Source: Haemophilus massiliensis | Lineage (GTDB): Bacteria; Pseudomonadota; Gammaproteobacteria; Enterobacterales; Pasteurellaceae | Reading direction: 5' to 3' | Assembly (NCBI GenBank): GCA_000752995.2 | Contig: LM994634.1 | Span: 519,925 to 583,924 of the forward strand | Length of the DNA stretch: 64,000 bases | Shown here: in pieces, positions 40,900 through 48,265 of the stretch | Layout: each line of letters opens with the position of its first letter | Numbering within the stretch: the first letter of the stretch is position 1 | The notes under the pieces: model-generated | Databases searched by the model: none | What the model saw: the letters and a program-made list of their open reading frames with translations, nothing else | What the model was told of the DNA's origin: nothing | Made by a program: the position numbers and the translations under genes

Positions 40900-42354
40900 T
40901 TAATGCTGTTGTTTCATGGCATCGGCGATGAGTTCGGCCTCCGGTCCGAGAATAATCTGTAATCCGTGTTCGCCCAGTTTGACATTGCCTTTTGAACCCA
41001 GCGCTCTCAGCTGTAATTCGTCGATTTTGCTCATATCAACCAAGGTGAGGCGCAGACGGGTGATACAGGCGTCGATATTGGACAGGTTGTCTGCACCGCC
41101 CAGGGCGTCAATAAAGGCGGCGGCTTGTTGCTTATAAGAGACCGCCTGATTTTGAGTTTGCAGGCTTTCGTCTTCTTCACGCCCCGGTGTCTTTAAATTA
41201 AAAGCTTTAATGATGGTACGGAAAAGCGCGTAGTAAATTACCGCGAATACCAGCCCTTGTACGATAAGCATATACCATTCAGTTGCCAGCGGATTGCGTG
41301 AAGAAAGCACCATATCGACCAGACCGGCGCTGAAACCGAAGCCGGCAATCCAGTGCATTGTGGCGGCGATAAACACCGAAATACCGGTTAGCAACGCATG
41401 TACAACATAAAGCAGCGGTGCGACAAACATGAAAGAGAATTCCAACGGTTCGGTAATACCGGTAAAGAAAGAAGCCAATGCGGCGGCAAGCATAATGGAT
41501 GCCACTTGAACTTTTTTTGCCGGTTTGGCGCTGTGATAAATCGCCAGTGCGGCGGCCGGTAAACCGAACATCATGACTGGGAAGAAACCTGCCTGATACA
41601 TTCCGGTAACACCCGGTATGGCTTTGCCTTCTGCTAGCGATTGCGCGCCACCTAAGAAATTCGGGATATCGTTAATACCGGCGACATCAAACCAAAATAC
41701 GGAGTTTAATGCGTGATGCAAACCGACGGGAATTAACAGGCGGTTCAGGAATCCGTAAATGCCGGCACCGAATGCGCCCAGGTCTTTGATATATTCACCG
41801 AAACTAACTAATCCGTTGAAAATCGCCGGCCAAACATACAGTAGAATAAAGGCAAGCAGGATCATAACTAGTGACACGACAATCGGTACCAATCGTTTTC
41901 CACTGAAAAATGCCAGCGCTTTCGGCAGTTCGACCTGATAGAAACGGTTGTATAATTCTGCCGAAATCACCCCGACTAAAATGCCGATAAACTGATTGTT
42001 GATTTTACCGAATGCGGCAGGAACTTGTTCTGGCGCGATACCTTCCAATTGGGCGACGCTGCCCGGAGACAGCAGGGTTGTCAGCACTAAATAACCGACC
42101 AAGCCGGACAAAGCGGCAGAACCGTGTTTGTCATTGGACATACCGAAAGCCACCCCGACCGCAAACAGGATTGCCATATTATCAATAATTGCTGCGCCGG
42201 ATTTGATTAATAATGCGGCTAACTGGCTGTTAGCACCCCAGCCGTCGGGGTCGATCCAATAGCCGATACCCATTAATACGGCAGCTGCCGGCAGGGCGGC
42301 AACGGGTACCATTAATGCGCGCCCTATTTTTTGTAGATAATTTAATACGCTCAT
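40900..42354 (-). CDS. nagE: N-acetylglucosamine PTS permease NagE (EIIC-EIIB)
   Basis: Imports and phosphorylates N-acetylglucosamine. An N-terminal EIIC membrane domain (about residues 1-375, starting KIGRALMVPVAALPAAA) is followed by a linker and an EIIB domain with the phosphorylated Cys in NIDACITRLRLTL. The 484 aa end there: the EIIA domain fused in E. coli NagE is absent, so a separate EIIA-Glc (Crr) must serve. Divergent from nagB with a shared control region carrying NagC-like and CRP sites. Confidence 0.92.
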   Translation of the reverse strand: MSVLNYLQKIGRALMVPVAALPAAAVLMGIGYWIDPDGWGANSQLAALLIKSGAAIIDNMAILFAVGVAFGMSNDKHGSAALSGLVGYLVLTTLLSPGSVAQLEGIAPEQVPAAFGKINNQFIGILVGVISAELYNRFYQVELPKALAFFSGKRLVPIVVSLVMILLAFILLYVWPAIFNGLVSFGEYIKDLGAFGAGIYGFLNRLLIPVGLHHALNSVFWFDVAGINDIPNFLGGAQSLAEGKAIPGVTGMYQAGFFPVMMFGLPAAALAIYHSAKPAKKVQVASIMLAAALASFFTGITEPLEFSFMFVAPLLYVVHALLTGISVFIAATMHWIAGFGFSAGLVDMVLSSRNPLATEWYMLIVQGLVFAVIYYALFRTIIKAFNLKTPGREEDESLQTQNQAVSYKQQAAAFIDALGGADNLSNIDACITRLRLTLVDMSKIDELQLRALGSKGNVKLGEHGLQIILGPEAELIADAMKQQH

Positions 42355-42422
42355 AACAGCTCCTTAACTCTGATGTTGAAGTTGGCAGTAAAAATATCAG
42401 TGATTCTCGTGATTTAGTGGAG

Positions 42423-42445
42423 TTAATGAAGAATTACTTCATTAA
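42423..42445. promoter_or_regulatory. NagC-like operator 1 (nagE side)
   Basis: A perfect 9-bp palindrome TTAATGAAG-N5-CTTCATTAA. It overlaps the expected start of the nagE transcript, since a - strand TATAAT lies at 42452-42457. The core ATGAA-N7-TTCAT is shared exactly with the second site 150 bp away. Confidence 0.72.
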
Positions 42446-42495
42446 TAAACGATTATAGGATGATGATTTCACTTTGCAAATTAAAGCATCGGTTT

Positions 42496-42511
42496 TGTGA
42501 TTGTTATCACT
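42496..42511. promoter_or_regulatory. CRP-binding site between nagE and nagB
   Basis: TGTGA-N6-TCACT, one mismatch from the CRP consensus. It is centred about 70 bp upstream of the inferred nagB transcript start and about 60 bp upstream of the inferred nagE start, both workable activator positions. Confidence 0.8.
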
Positions 42512-42562
42512 AATTTTACGTAGCGTGAGAAATTGATCTTGGATTTGGAGGTAATATTATTT

Positions 42563-42592
42563 TATAATCTTTTTTATGAAATTTTTCTTCAT
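42563..42592 (+). promoter_or_regulatory. nagB -10 element and NagC-like operator 2
   Basis: TATAAT at 42563-42568, followed by ATGAA-N7-TTCAT at 42576-42592, which would overlap the transcript start. It has the same core and spacing as operator 1 on the nagE side. Confidence 0.68.
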
Positions 42593-42626
42593 TATTTGGT
42601 TATTATTTTAGCATAGGAGATTTGTT

Positions 42627-43430
42627 ATGCGCTTGATTCCTCTAAAAACATCGGAACATGTCAGTAAATGGGCGGCTCGTCATATTGTGGAGCGGATTAA
42701 TAGCTTTGCGCCGACAGCAGAACGTCCTTTTGTCTTAGGTTTGCCGACCGGCGGTACGCCGCTGCAAACCTATAAAGAACTGATTAAACTCTATCAGGCG
42801 GGAGAAGTCAGTTTTAAGCATGTGGTCACGTTTAATATGGATGAATATGTGGGGCTGCCGAAGGAACACCCGGAAAGTTATCATTCTTTTATGTATAACA
42901 ATTTCTTCAACCATGTCGATATTCAGGAAAAAAATATTAATATCTTAGACGGCAATACGGATGATCACGATGCCGAATGTCGTCGCTATGAAGATAAGAT
43001 CAAATCTTATGGTAAAATTAATCTGTTTATGGGCGGCGTCGGTGTTGACGGACATATTGCATTTAATGAACCGGCGTCTTCTCTTGCATCTCGCACCCGA
43101 ATCAAAACATTAACCGAAGATACGCTGATTGCCAATTCGCGTTTTTTTGATAATGATATCAACAAAGTACCGAAATATGCGCTGACTATCGGTGTGGCGA
43201 CCTTGCTTGATGCCGAAGAAGTCATGTTACTGGTTACCGGCTATAACAAGGCGCTGGCGCTGCGAGCGGGAGTGGAAGGCAGTGTAAACCATTTCTGGAC
43301 AATTAGCGCGCTGCAATTACATCGTCATGCGATTTTTGTCTGTGATGAACCGGCTACGCAGGAACTAAAAGTCAAAACAGTGAAATATTTTAGCGAGTTG
43401 GAGGCTAAGGCAATTCACAGCGTATTGTAA
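42627..43430 (+). CDS. nagB: Glucosamine-6-phosphate deaminase NagB
   Basis: Converts glucosamine-6-phosphate to fructose-6-phosphate and ammonia. The 267-aa sequence matches the family over its length: [15 protein letters not shown], the catalytic [21 protein letters not shown], and [23 protein letters not shown]. It begins with MRLIPL as in enterobacteria. First gene of nagB-nagA; its GGAG ribosome site lies close to the second NagC-like operator. Confidence 0.97.
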   Translation: MRLIPLKTSEHVSKWAARHIVERINSFAPTAERPFVLGLPTGGTPLQTYKELIKLYQAGEVSFKHVVTFNMDEYVGLPKEHPESYHSFMYNNFFNHVDIQEKNINILDGNTDDHDAECRRYEDKIKSYGKINLFMGGVGVDGHIAFNEPASSLASRTRIKTLTEDTLIANSRFFDNDINKVPKYALTIGVATLLDAEEVMLLVTGYNKALALRAGVEGSVNHFWTISALQLHRHAIFVCDEPATQELKVKTVKYFSELEAKAIHSVL

Positions 43431-43457
43431 CCGGCCTTAATAAAACGGAGAGGAAAG

Positions 43458-44597
43458 ATGAAATATGCGTTTACCAATGCGGTTGTTTATACCGCAAAAG
43501 ACGTGCTGTACGGACATGCGGTAGTGGTCGAAAAGGATAAAATCATAGCCGTGGTCGCCGAACAGGACTTGCCTGAAGATATGCAAAAAATCGATTTGCA
43601 CGGCAATAATCTGACTGCCGGCTTTATTGATTTGCAGCTTAACGGTTGCGGTGGCGTAATGTTTAACGAAGACGTCAGCGTCAGAACGCTGGAAATTATG
43701 CAGGAAACCAACCTTAAGTCCGGCACAACCAGCTATCTGCCGACGTTTATCACTTCGCCCGATGAAGGGATGAAAAGTGCGGTTCAGATTATGCGCGATT
43801 ATTTGAGTAAATATCGCAATCAGGCTCTAGGGCTGCATTTGGAAGGGCCGTATATCAGCGTGGAGAAAAAGGGCGTACACCGTGAAGAATATGTGCGTAC
43901 AATCAGTCCGGAGATGAAAGCCTTTTTGCTGGAGAATGCGGATGTAATCACAAAACTGACGTTGGCGCCGGAAAACCCGACGGCACAATGGATTCAAGAT
44001 TTCGTTGCAAGCGGGATTGTGGTGTCTATTGGACATTCCAATGCCACTTATGAGCAGGTACGTAGCGCCATTGACGCCGGTGCACGTTTTGCCACTCACC
44101 TGCATAATGCAATGTCGCCGATAAGCTCCGGACGGGAGATGGGGGTTGTCGGCGCGGTGCTGAGTAGTGATGTTTATAGCGGTGTCATTGTGGACGGTCT
44201 GCATGTGACGTTTGACAATATTCGTCTGGATAAAAAATTGAAAGGCGATAAACTCTGTATTGTCACCGATGCAACCGCAGCGGCGGGGGCACACATCGAT
44301 TCTTTTGAGTTCGTGGGTAAAACCGTCTATGTCCGGGACGGTAAATGCTATGATGTTAACGGTACCTTAGGCGGTTCTGCCATTACTATGATTGAATCGG
44401 TAGAAAATGCGGTGAAATATGTCGGTATTCCGTTAGACGAAACTTTACGCATGTGTAATTATTATCCGGCAAAAGCGATTGGCGTAGATACCCGTTTAGG
44501 TTCAATTGAAGCGGGAAAAATCGCAAACCTGACAGTATTCACTCATGATTTCAAGGTGATAGGTACTGCTGTCAACGGTGAATGGAAAATCAATTAA
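43458..44597 (+). CDS. nagA: N-acetylglucosamine-6-phosphate deacetylase NagA
   Basis: Amidohydrolase that removes acetate from GlcNAc-6-phosphate before NagB acts. Motifs in order are GFIDLQLNGCGG, the metal-site HLEGPYIS, IGHSNATYEQ, THLHNAMSP, VDGLHV and the catalytic Asp in VTDATAAAG. The 379-aa length is normal. It lies 27 bp after nagB, in the same transcript, and ends at a clear terminator. Confidence 0.97.
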   Translation: MKYAFTNAVVYTAKDVLYGHAVVVEKDKIIAVVAEQDLPEDMQKIDLHGNNLTAGFIDLQLNGCGGVMFNEDVSVRTLEIMQETNLKSGTTSYLPTFITSPDEGMKSAVQIMRDYLSKYRNQALGLHLEGPYISVEKKGVHREEYVRTISPEMKAFLLENADVITKLTLAPENPTAQWIQDFVASGIVVSIGHSNATYEQVRSAIDAGARFATHLHNAMSPISSGREMGVVGAVLSSDVYSGVIVDGLHVTFDNIRLDKKLKGDKLCIVTDATAAAGAHIDSFEFVGKTVYVRDGKCYDVNGTLGGSAITMIESVENAVKYVGIPLDETLRMCNYYPAKAIGVDTRLGSIEAGKIANLTVFTHDFKVIGTAVNGEWKIN

Positions 44598-44620
44598 AAG
44601 CGACCGCACTTTTATGAATG

Positions 44621-44645
44621 AAAGGCAGTGTTGACTGCCTTTTTT
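44621..44645 (+). terminator. Intrinsic terminator after nagA
   Basis: A 9-bp stem AAAGGCAGT / ACTGCCTTT with a 4-base loop running into T residues. It separates nagBA from nagC, which therefore probably has its own promoter as well. Confidence 0.9.
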
Positions 44646-44717
44646 AATACTAGGAATTCTATAAAATTCATTCTAAAATAGCCAAGTTTATTGTTTTTTA
44701 GCTGTGGGAGAATTGAA

Positions 44718-45941
44718 ATGCAGGAAAATCATCAGATAGCCAATGTTGACTTCGTAAAACAGATGAATAGTGCGGTCGTCTATAAATTGATTGATCAACA
44801 GGGACCTATTTCTCGTATTCAAATCTCCGAGCTTAGTCAGCTTGCGCCGGCAAGCGTCACTAAAATCACTCGCAGTTTGCTCGGGCGCGGCTTAATTAAA
44901 GAGGTCGAGCAGCAGGAATCCACCGGCGGCAGACGCGCTACTTCCATTGTGGCGGAATACAAAGCGTTTCGTGCGATTTTGGTTCGTTTGGAGTGTAAAC
45001 ACATTACATTTGCGATGATGGATTTATCTACGAAATTGCTGAAAAAAGACATTGTTGATTTGCCCGAATATACTAATGTCCATGATATTGAAGCTTTTTT
45101 GTGCCAACAGCTGGAGGCTTTTATTCAGGCTAACCGCAAACGCCAGCGCGAATTTATCGCAATCGGTATCACCGTGCCCGGGTTTGTAGAGGTGAAAACC
45201 AATACGATTTTGCATATTCCTCATTTGGAACTTGATGAACCCTGGGCGCTGGCGCAGAATATTGAACGGCGTTTTGAGCTGATGACTTTCGTCGGGCATG
45301 AAGTGCGCAGTCTTGCCTTGGCGGAACATTATTTCGGCGTCACGAAAGATTGCTATGATTCTCTGCTGCTGCGTATTCACCGTGGCGTCAGCGCAGGCAT
45401 TGTAATTAATCATGAGGTTTTTTTAGGCTATAAGAATAATGCTGGTGAACTTGGTCATATTCAGGTGGATCCGCTCGGCAAGCGCTGTTTTTGCGGTAAT
45501 GTGGGTTGTCTGGAAACCGTGGTCAGCAATTCAGCAATTGAGGATAAAATGCAGAAGTTGCTGGAAGACGGTTATACCAGTAAATGGCTGTCGCTGGAAA
45601 GCCATGATATTGATGCTATTTGTAAAGCGAGCAATAAACAGGATACCGTTGCGACAGAACTGATTGAACATGTGGGCGTGCAAATCGGGCGCGTGCTGGC
45701 AATGACGGTCAATATGTTTAACCCTGAAAAAATTGTGATCTCAGGGGAAATCACACAGGCGAAAAACGTGCTGTTCGCCGCCATCCGTAAAACGCTGGAA
45801 AGCCACGCGCTGCCGTCGTTCGTGAAAACCACGCCGTTAGTGGTTTCCGAGTTGGAAAATGAGGATGTTATCGGTGCATTTGCGTTGATTAAACGGGCGT
45901 TGTTGGACGGCAGTTTATTGCAGCGTTTACTGGCGGAATAA
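44718..45941 (+). CDS. nagC: ROK-family repressor NagC
   Basis: Transcriptional regulator responding to GlcNAc-6-phosphate. The N-terminal winged helix (ISRIQISELSQLAPASVTKITRSLL) precedes the ROK domain with the zinc motif CFCGNVGCLE and GHIQVDPLG. Similarity to E. coli NagC is clear throughout, including NVDFVKQMNSA at the start. The ATG at 44718 lies 7 bases after GGGAG and is preferred over an earlier in-frame start at 44691; length 407 aa. Likely targets are the two matching operators between nagE and nagB. Confidence 0.93.
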   Translation: MQENHQIANVDFVKQMNSAVVYKLIDQQGPISRIQISELSQLAPASVTKITRSLLGRGLIKEVEQQESTGGRRATSIVAEYKAFRAILVRLECKHITFAMMDLSTKLLKKDIVDLPEYTNVHDIEAFLCQQLEAFIQANRKRQREFIAIGITVPGFVEVKTNTILHIPHLELDEPWALAQNIERRFELMTFVGHEVRSLALAEHYFGVTKDCYDSLLLRIHRGVSAGIVINHEVFLGYKNNAGELGHIQVDPLGKRCFCGNVGCLETVVSNSAIEDKMQKLLEDGYTSKWLSLESHDIDAICKASNKQDTVATELIEHVGVQIGRVLAMTVNMFNPEKIVISGEITQAKNVLFAAIRKTLESHALPSFVKTTPLVVSELENEDVIGAFALIKRALLDGSLLQRLLAE

Positions 45942-46020
45942 AAGTGCGGTTACTTTTAGATCGATTTGTATAATCTCTATCCGAATAACCGGGAAATAAA
46001 ATAATTCTGTAAAAAAAGAG

Positions 46021-46049
46021 TTGACGACTGCGGCGGATATCCGCATAAT
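46021..46049 (+). promoter_or_regulatory. Promoter of the Met-Leu-Gln tRNA cluster
   Basis: TTGACG, 17-base spacer, CATAAT, followed by a GC-rich discriminator (TAGCCCCGC), the pattern of stringently controlled stable-RNA promoters. Confidence 0.8.
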
Positions 46050-46087
46050 TAGCCCCGCAAAGCCGATGAGGTGAATGCAGATATAAT

Positions 46088-46164
46088 GGCTATGTAGCTC
46101 AGCTGGTTAGAGCACAACACTCATAATGTTGGGGTCACAGGTTCGAATCCCGTCATAGCCACCA
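46088..46164 (+). tRNA. tRNA-Met (CAT), elongator
   Basis: A 77-base cloverleaf with encoded CCA; anticodon CAT within CTCATAA. The acceptor GGCTATG pairs with CATAGCC. The starting G:C pair and close match to E. coli metT make it the elongator rather than the initiator. Confidence 0.97.
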
Positions 46165-46169
46165 TATTT

Positions 46170-46254
46170 GCGGGACTGGCGAAATTGGTAGACGCACCAG
46201 ATTTAGGTTCTGGCGCCGCGAGGTGTGTGGGTTCAAGTCCCTCGTCCCGCACCA
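46170..46254 (+). tRNA. tRNA-Leu (TAG)
   Basis: An 85-base class II cloverleaf with a long variable arm; anticodon TAG in TTTAGGT, CCA encoded. Five bases after tRNA-Met. Confidence 0.97.
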
Positions 46255-46282
46255 TTCATCAGCTTGCAGTCATTAAAGTAGG

Positions 46283-46357
46283 TGGGGTATCGCCAAGTGG
46301 TAAGGCACCGGGTTTTGATCTCGGCATCCCTAGGTTCGAATCCTAGTACCCCAGCCA
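46283..46357 (+). tRNA. tRNA-Gln (TTG), copy 1
   Basis: A 75-base cloverleaf starting TGGGGTA, anticodon TTG, CCA encoded. One base in the anticodon-arm region differs from copy 2 (GCATCCC versus GCATTCC). Confidence 0.97.
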
Positions 46358-46397
46358 TCTTACCTGATTTAAGAGTTCCGAGATTAAGATATTCAAT

Positions 46398-46472
46398 TGG
46401 GGTATCGCCAAGTGGTAAGGCACCGGGTTTTGATCTCGGCATTCCTAGGTTCGAATCCTAGTACCCCAGCCA
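46398..46472 (+). tRNA. tRNA-Gln (TTG), copy 2
   Basis: A near-identical duplicate of the preceding gene with the same anticodon; CCA encoded. Confidence 0.97.
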
Positions 46473-46519
46473 TAGCCTCGGGTATCGCTATTAAGGTTTT
46501 TGAACTCAGCAACCTCTGT

Positions 46520-46594
46520 TGGGGTATCGCCAAGCGGTAAGGCACCGGATTCTGATTCCGGCATTCCTAGGTTCGAATCCTAGTACCCCAGCCA
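46520..46594 (+). tRNA. tRNA-Gln (CTG)
   Basis: The same body as the two TTG genes but with anticodon CTG (TTCTGAT loop) and compensating stem changes. It probably arose from the same duplication series. Confidence 0.97.
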
Positions 46595-46919
46595 TTTCAT
46601 TTACTGTCATTTTCTTTTATCCACCTCATTATTTTTTGTTTGTATTGTCTGTTTTTTTATTACGTAGTAAAAAATTTTCAAAAAACAATTAACTGCTTCA
46701 GCGTATGCAATAGGTAGAGGGTTTTGCTTTATATTTATCGGGATTCGATACTTAATGCTAAAATCATTACTATTTGTAGTGATTATAAATCCTTAAATTA
46801 GCTTAATATGCTGCAAAAAAGATGTTTTGCATTATTTTCTAACTGTTAACCTGTTCATAATTCGCCACGAATATATTACAATCGACTTCCTTTTGTTTAT
46901 CTCACGGAAAGCAATTATT
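46595..46919. other. AT-rich gap with two inverted repeats before the NRAMP-like gene
   Basis: No gene is supported. Two inverted repeats stand out: AATCATTAC / GTAGTGATT (46764-46786, one G:T position) and a perfect TGCAAAA-N6-TTTTGCA (46812-46831). They lie 90-160 bp upstream of the transporter start codon and could be operator or leader structures. Confidence 0.45.
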
Positions 46920-48188
46920 ATGAATGAAGAACAAAAACAAACAGAAAAATCGACTTGGGCGTCAAAATTCAGTGCGCTAGGACCCGGAATCTTAATGGCA
47001 TCCGCCGCGGTAGGCGGCTCACATATTATTGCCTCTACACAGGCCGGTGCCATTTACGGCTGGCAATTGGCGATCATTATTATTTTGGCTAATGTATTCA
47101 AATATCCGTTTTTCCGTTTCGGTGTGCAATATACTTTAGATAGCGGCAATACGCTGCTTGAGGGTTACCGCCAAAAAGGCAAACTGTATCTGTGGGTTTT
47201 CTTTTTATTAAATATCTTCGCAACTGTCATTAATACCGCCGCGGTCGGTTTGTTGTGCGCGGCGATTTTAACGTTTGTGCTGCCGGTGCCTGTACCTGTA
47301 CCGACGCTTAGCCTTATTGTGATTGCATTAAGTACCGCAATTTTGTTGCTGGGTAAATACCGCATTTTGGACGGATTATCCAAACTGATTATGATTGCCT
47401 TAACGGTGACAACGGTTGCCGCAGTAGTGATAGCATTAATGCGTACAGGCATTCAGGGCGTTGCACCAGCGGATTATATCGCGCCGTCGCCGTGGAACCT
47501 CGGCGCGCTGGCCTTTATTGTGGCATTAATGGGCTGGATGCCGGCGCCGATTGAAATTTCCGCGATCAATTCCATGTGGGTGGTGGCAAAACGACGGTTG
47601 ACCAAAGTTTCGTATAAAGATGGCATTTTCGATTTTAATGTGGGCTTTATTGGTACCGCGATTCTGGCGATTGTCTTTTTGGCGCTGGGCGCGTTGGTAC
47701 AATACGGGTCCGGTAATGCGGTAGAAATGGTGGGCGGAAAATATATCGCTCAGCTAATTAATATGTATGCCTCGACGATTGGCGACTGGGCGCGCGGTCT
47801 GATCGCATTTATCGCTTTTATGTGCATGTTCGGCACCACCATTACGGTGATTGACGGCTATTCCCGCACCAATGTGGAAAGCCTGCGCCTGATTTTAGGC
47901 AAGAAAGAAAGCCGCCCGAGCATTTTGAATTCGGCGATTATTTTCGCCGCACTTTCCGGTCTGGCGATTATTTTCTATTTTAATAATGCTGTGGGGCCGA
48001 TGTTGAAATTCGCTATGATCGCTTCCTTCGTTTCAACGCCGGTGTTTGCTTGGTTGAATTTATCGCTGGTATTAAACGGTAAACATCGGGTAAAAGGTGG
48101 CTTGTTATGGCTGTCTTTTATCGGACTGATCTATCTGAGCGCGTTTACCCTGCTCTTTATCGTACAGCAGGCAGGTTGGTTGAATTAA
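46920..48188 (+). CDS. NRAMP-superfamily transporter with non-canonical metal site
   Basis: A 422-aa membrane protein with about eleven helices. The first helix aligns with NRAMP proteins (GPGILMASA...QAGAIYG), but the DPGN motif that coordinates Mn/Fe is replaced by GGSH (residues 32-35), and the sixth-helix MPH motif reads MPAP (207-210). Classic Mn2+/Fe2+ transport therefore cannot be assumed. It may carry another cation or small solute. The ATG at 46920 is chosen because upstream codons encode an AT-rich tail unlike the family. It stands alone between the tRNA cluster and convergent prlC. Confidence 0.75.
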   Translation: MNEEQKQTEKSTWASKFSALGPGILMASAAVGGSHIIASTQAGAIYGWQLAIIIILANVFKYPFFRFGVQYTLDSGNTLLEGYRQKGKLYLWVFFLLNIFATVINTAAVGLLCAAILTFVLPVPVPVPTLSLIVIALSTAILLLGKYRILDGLSKLIMIALTVTTVAAVVIALMRTGIQGVAPADYIAPSPWNLGALAFIVALMGWMPAPIEISAINSMWVVAKRRLTKVSYKDGIFDFNVGFIGTAILAIVFLALGALVQYGSGNAVEMVGGKYIAQLINMYASTIGDWARGLIAFIAFMCMFGTTITVIDGYSRTNVESLRLILGKKESRPSILNSAIIFAALSGLAIIFYFNNAVGPMLKFAMIASFVSTPVFAWLNLSLVLNGKHRVKGGLLWLSFIGLIYLSAFTLLFIVQQAGWLN

Positions 48189-48200
48189 GCTGAAAATGTC

Positions 48201-48257
48201 AAAAAAACGACCGCACTTATCGCCCGTCCGATAGCTGAAAAGTGCGGTCGTATTTTT
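48201..48257. terminator. Bidirectional terminator built from two inverted uptake signals
   Basis: ACGACCGCACTT (48207-48218) and AAGTGCGGTCGT (48240-48251) form a 12-bp perfect stem around a 21-base loop, with A and T runs outside. It serves the transporter gene (+) and prlC (-). Confidence 0.88.
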
Positions 48258-48265
48258 ATTTGTTT

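Noticed and set aside
46233..46442. A 69-aa open frame on the - strand across the tRNA-Leu and tRNA-Gln genes
   Set aside because: It is entirely antisense to tRNA genes; its repeated peptide (KTRCLTTWRYP-like) is the well-known phantom translation of tRNA-Gln repeats.
46283..46594. Repeated 75-base units considered as a CRISPR-like or repeat array
   Set aside because: The three units are tRNA-Gln genes with normal cloverleafs, not repeats with spacers.
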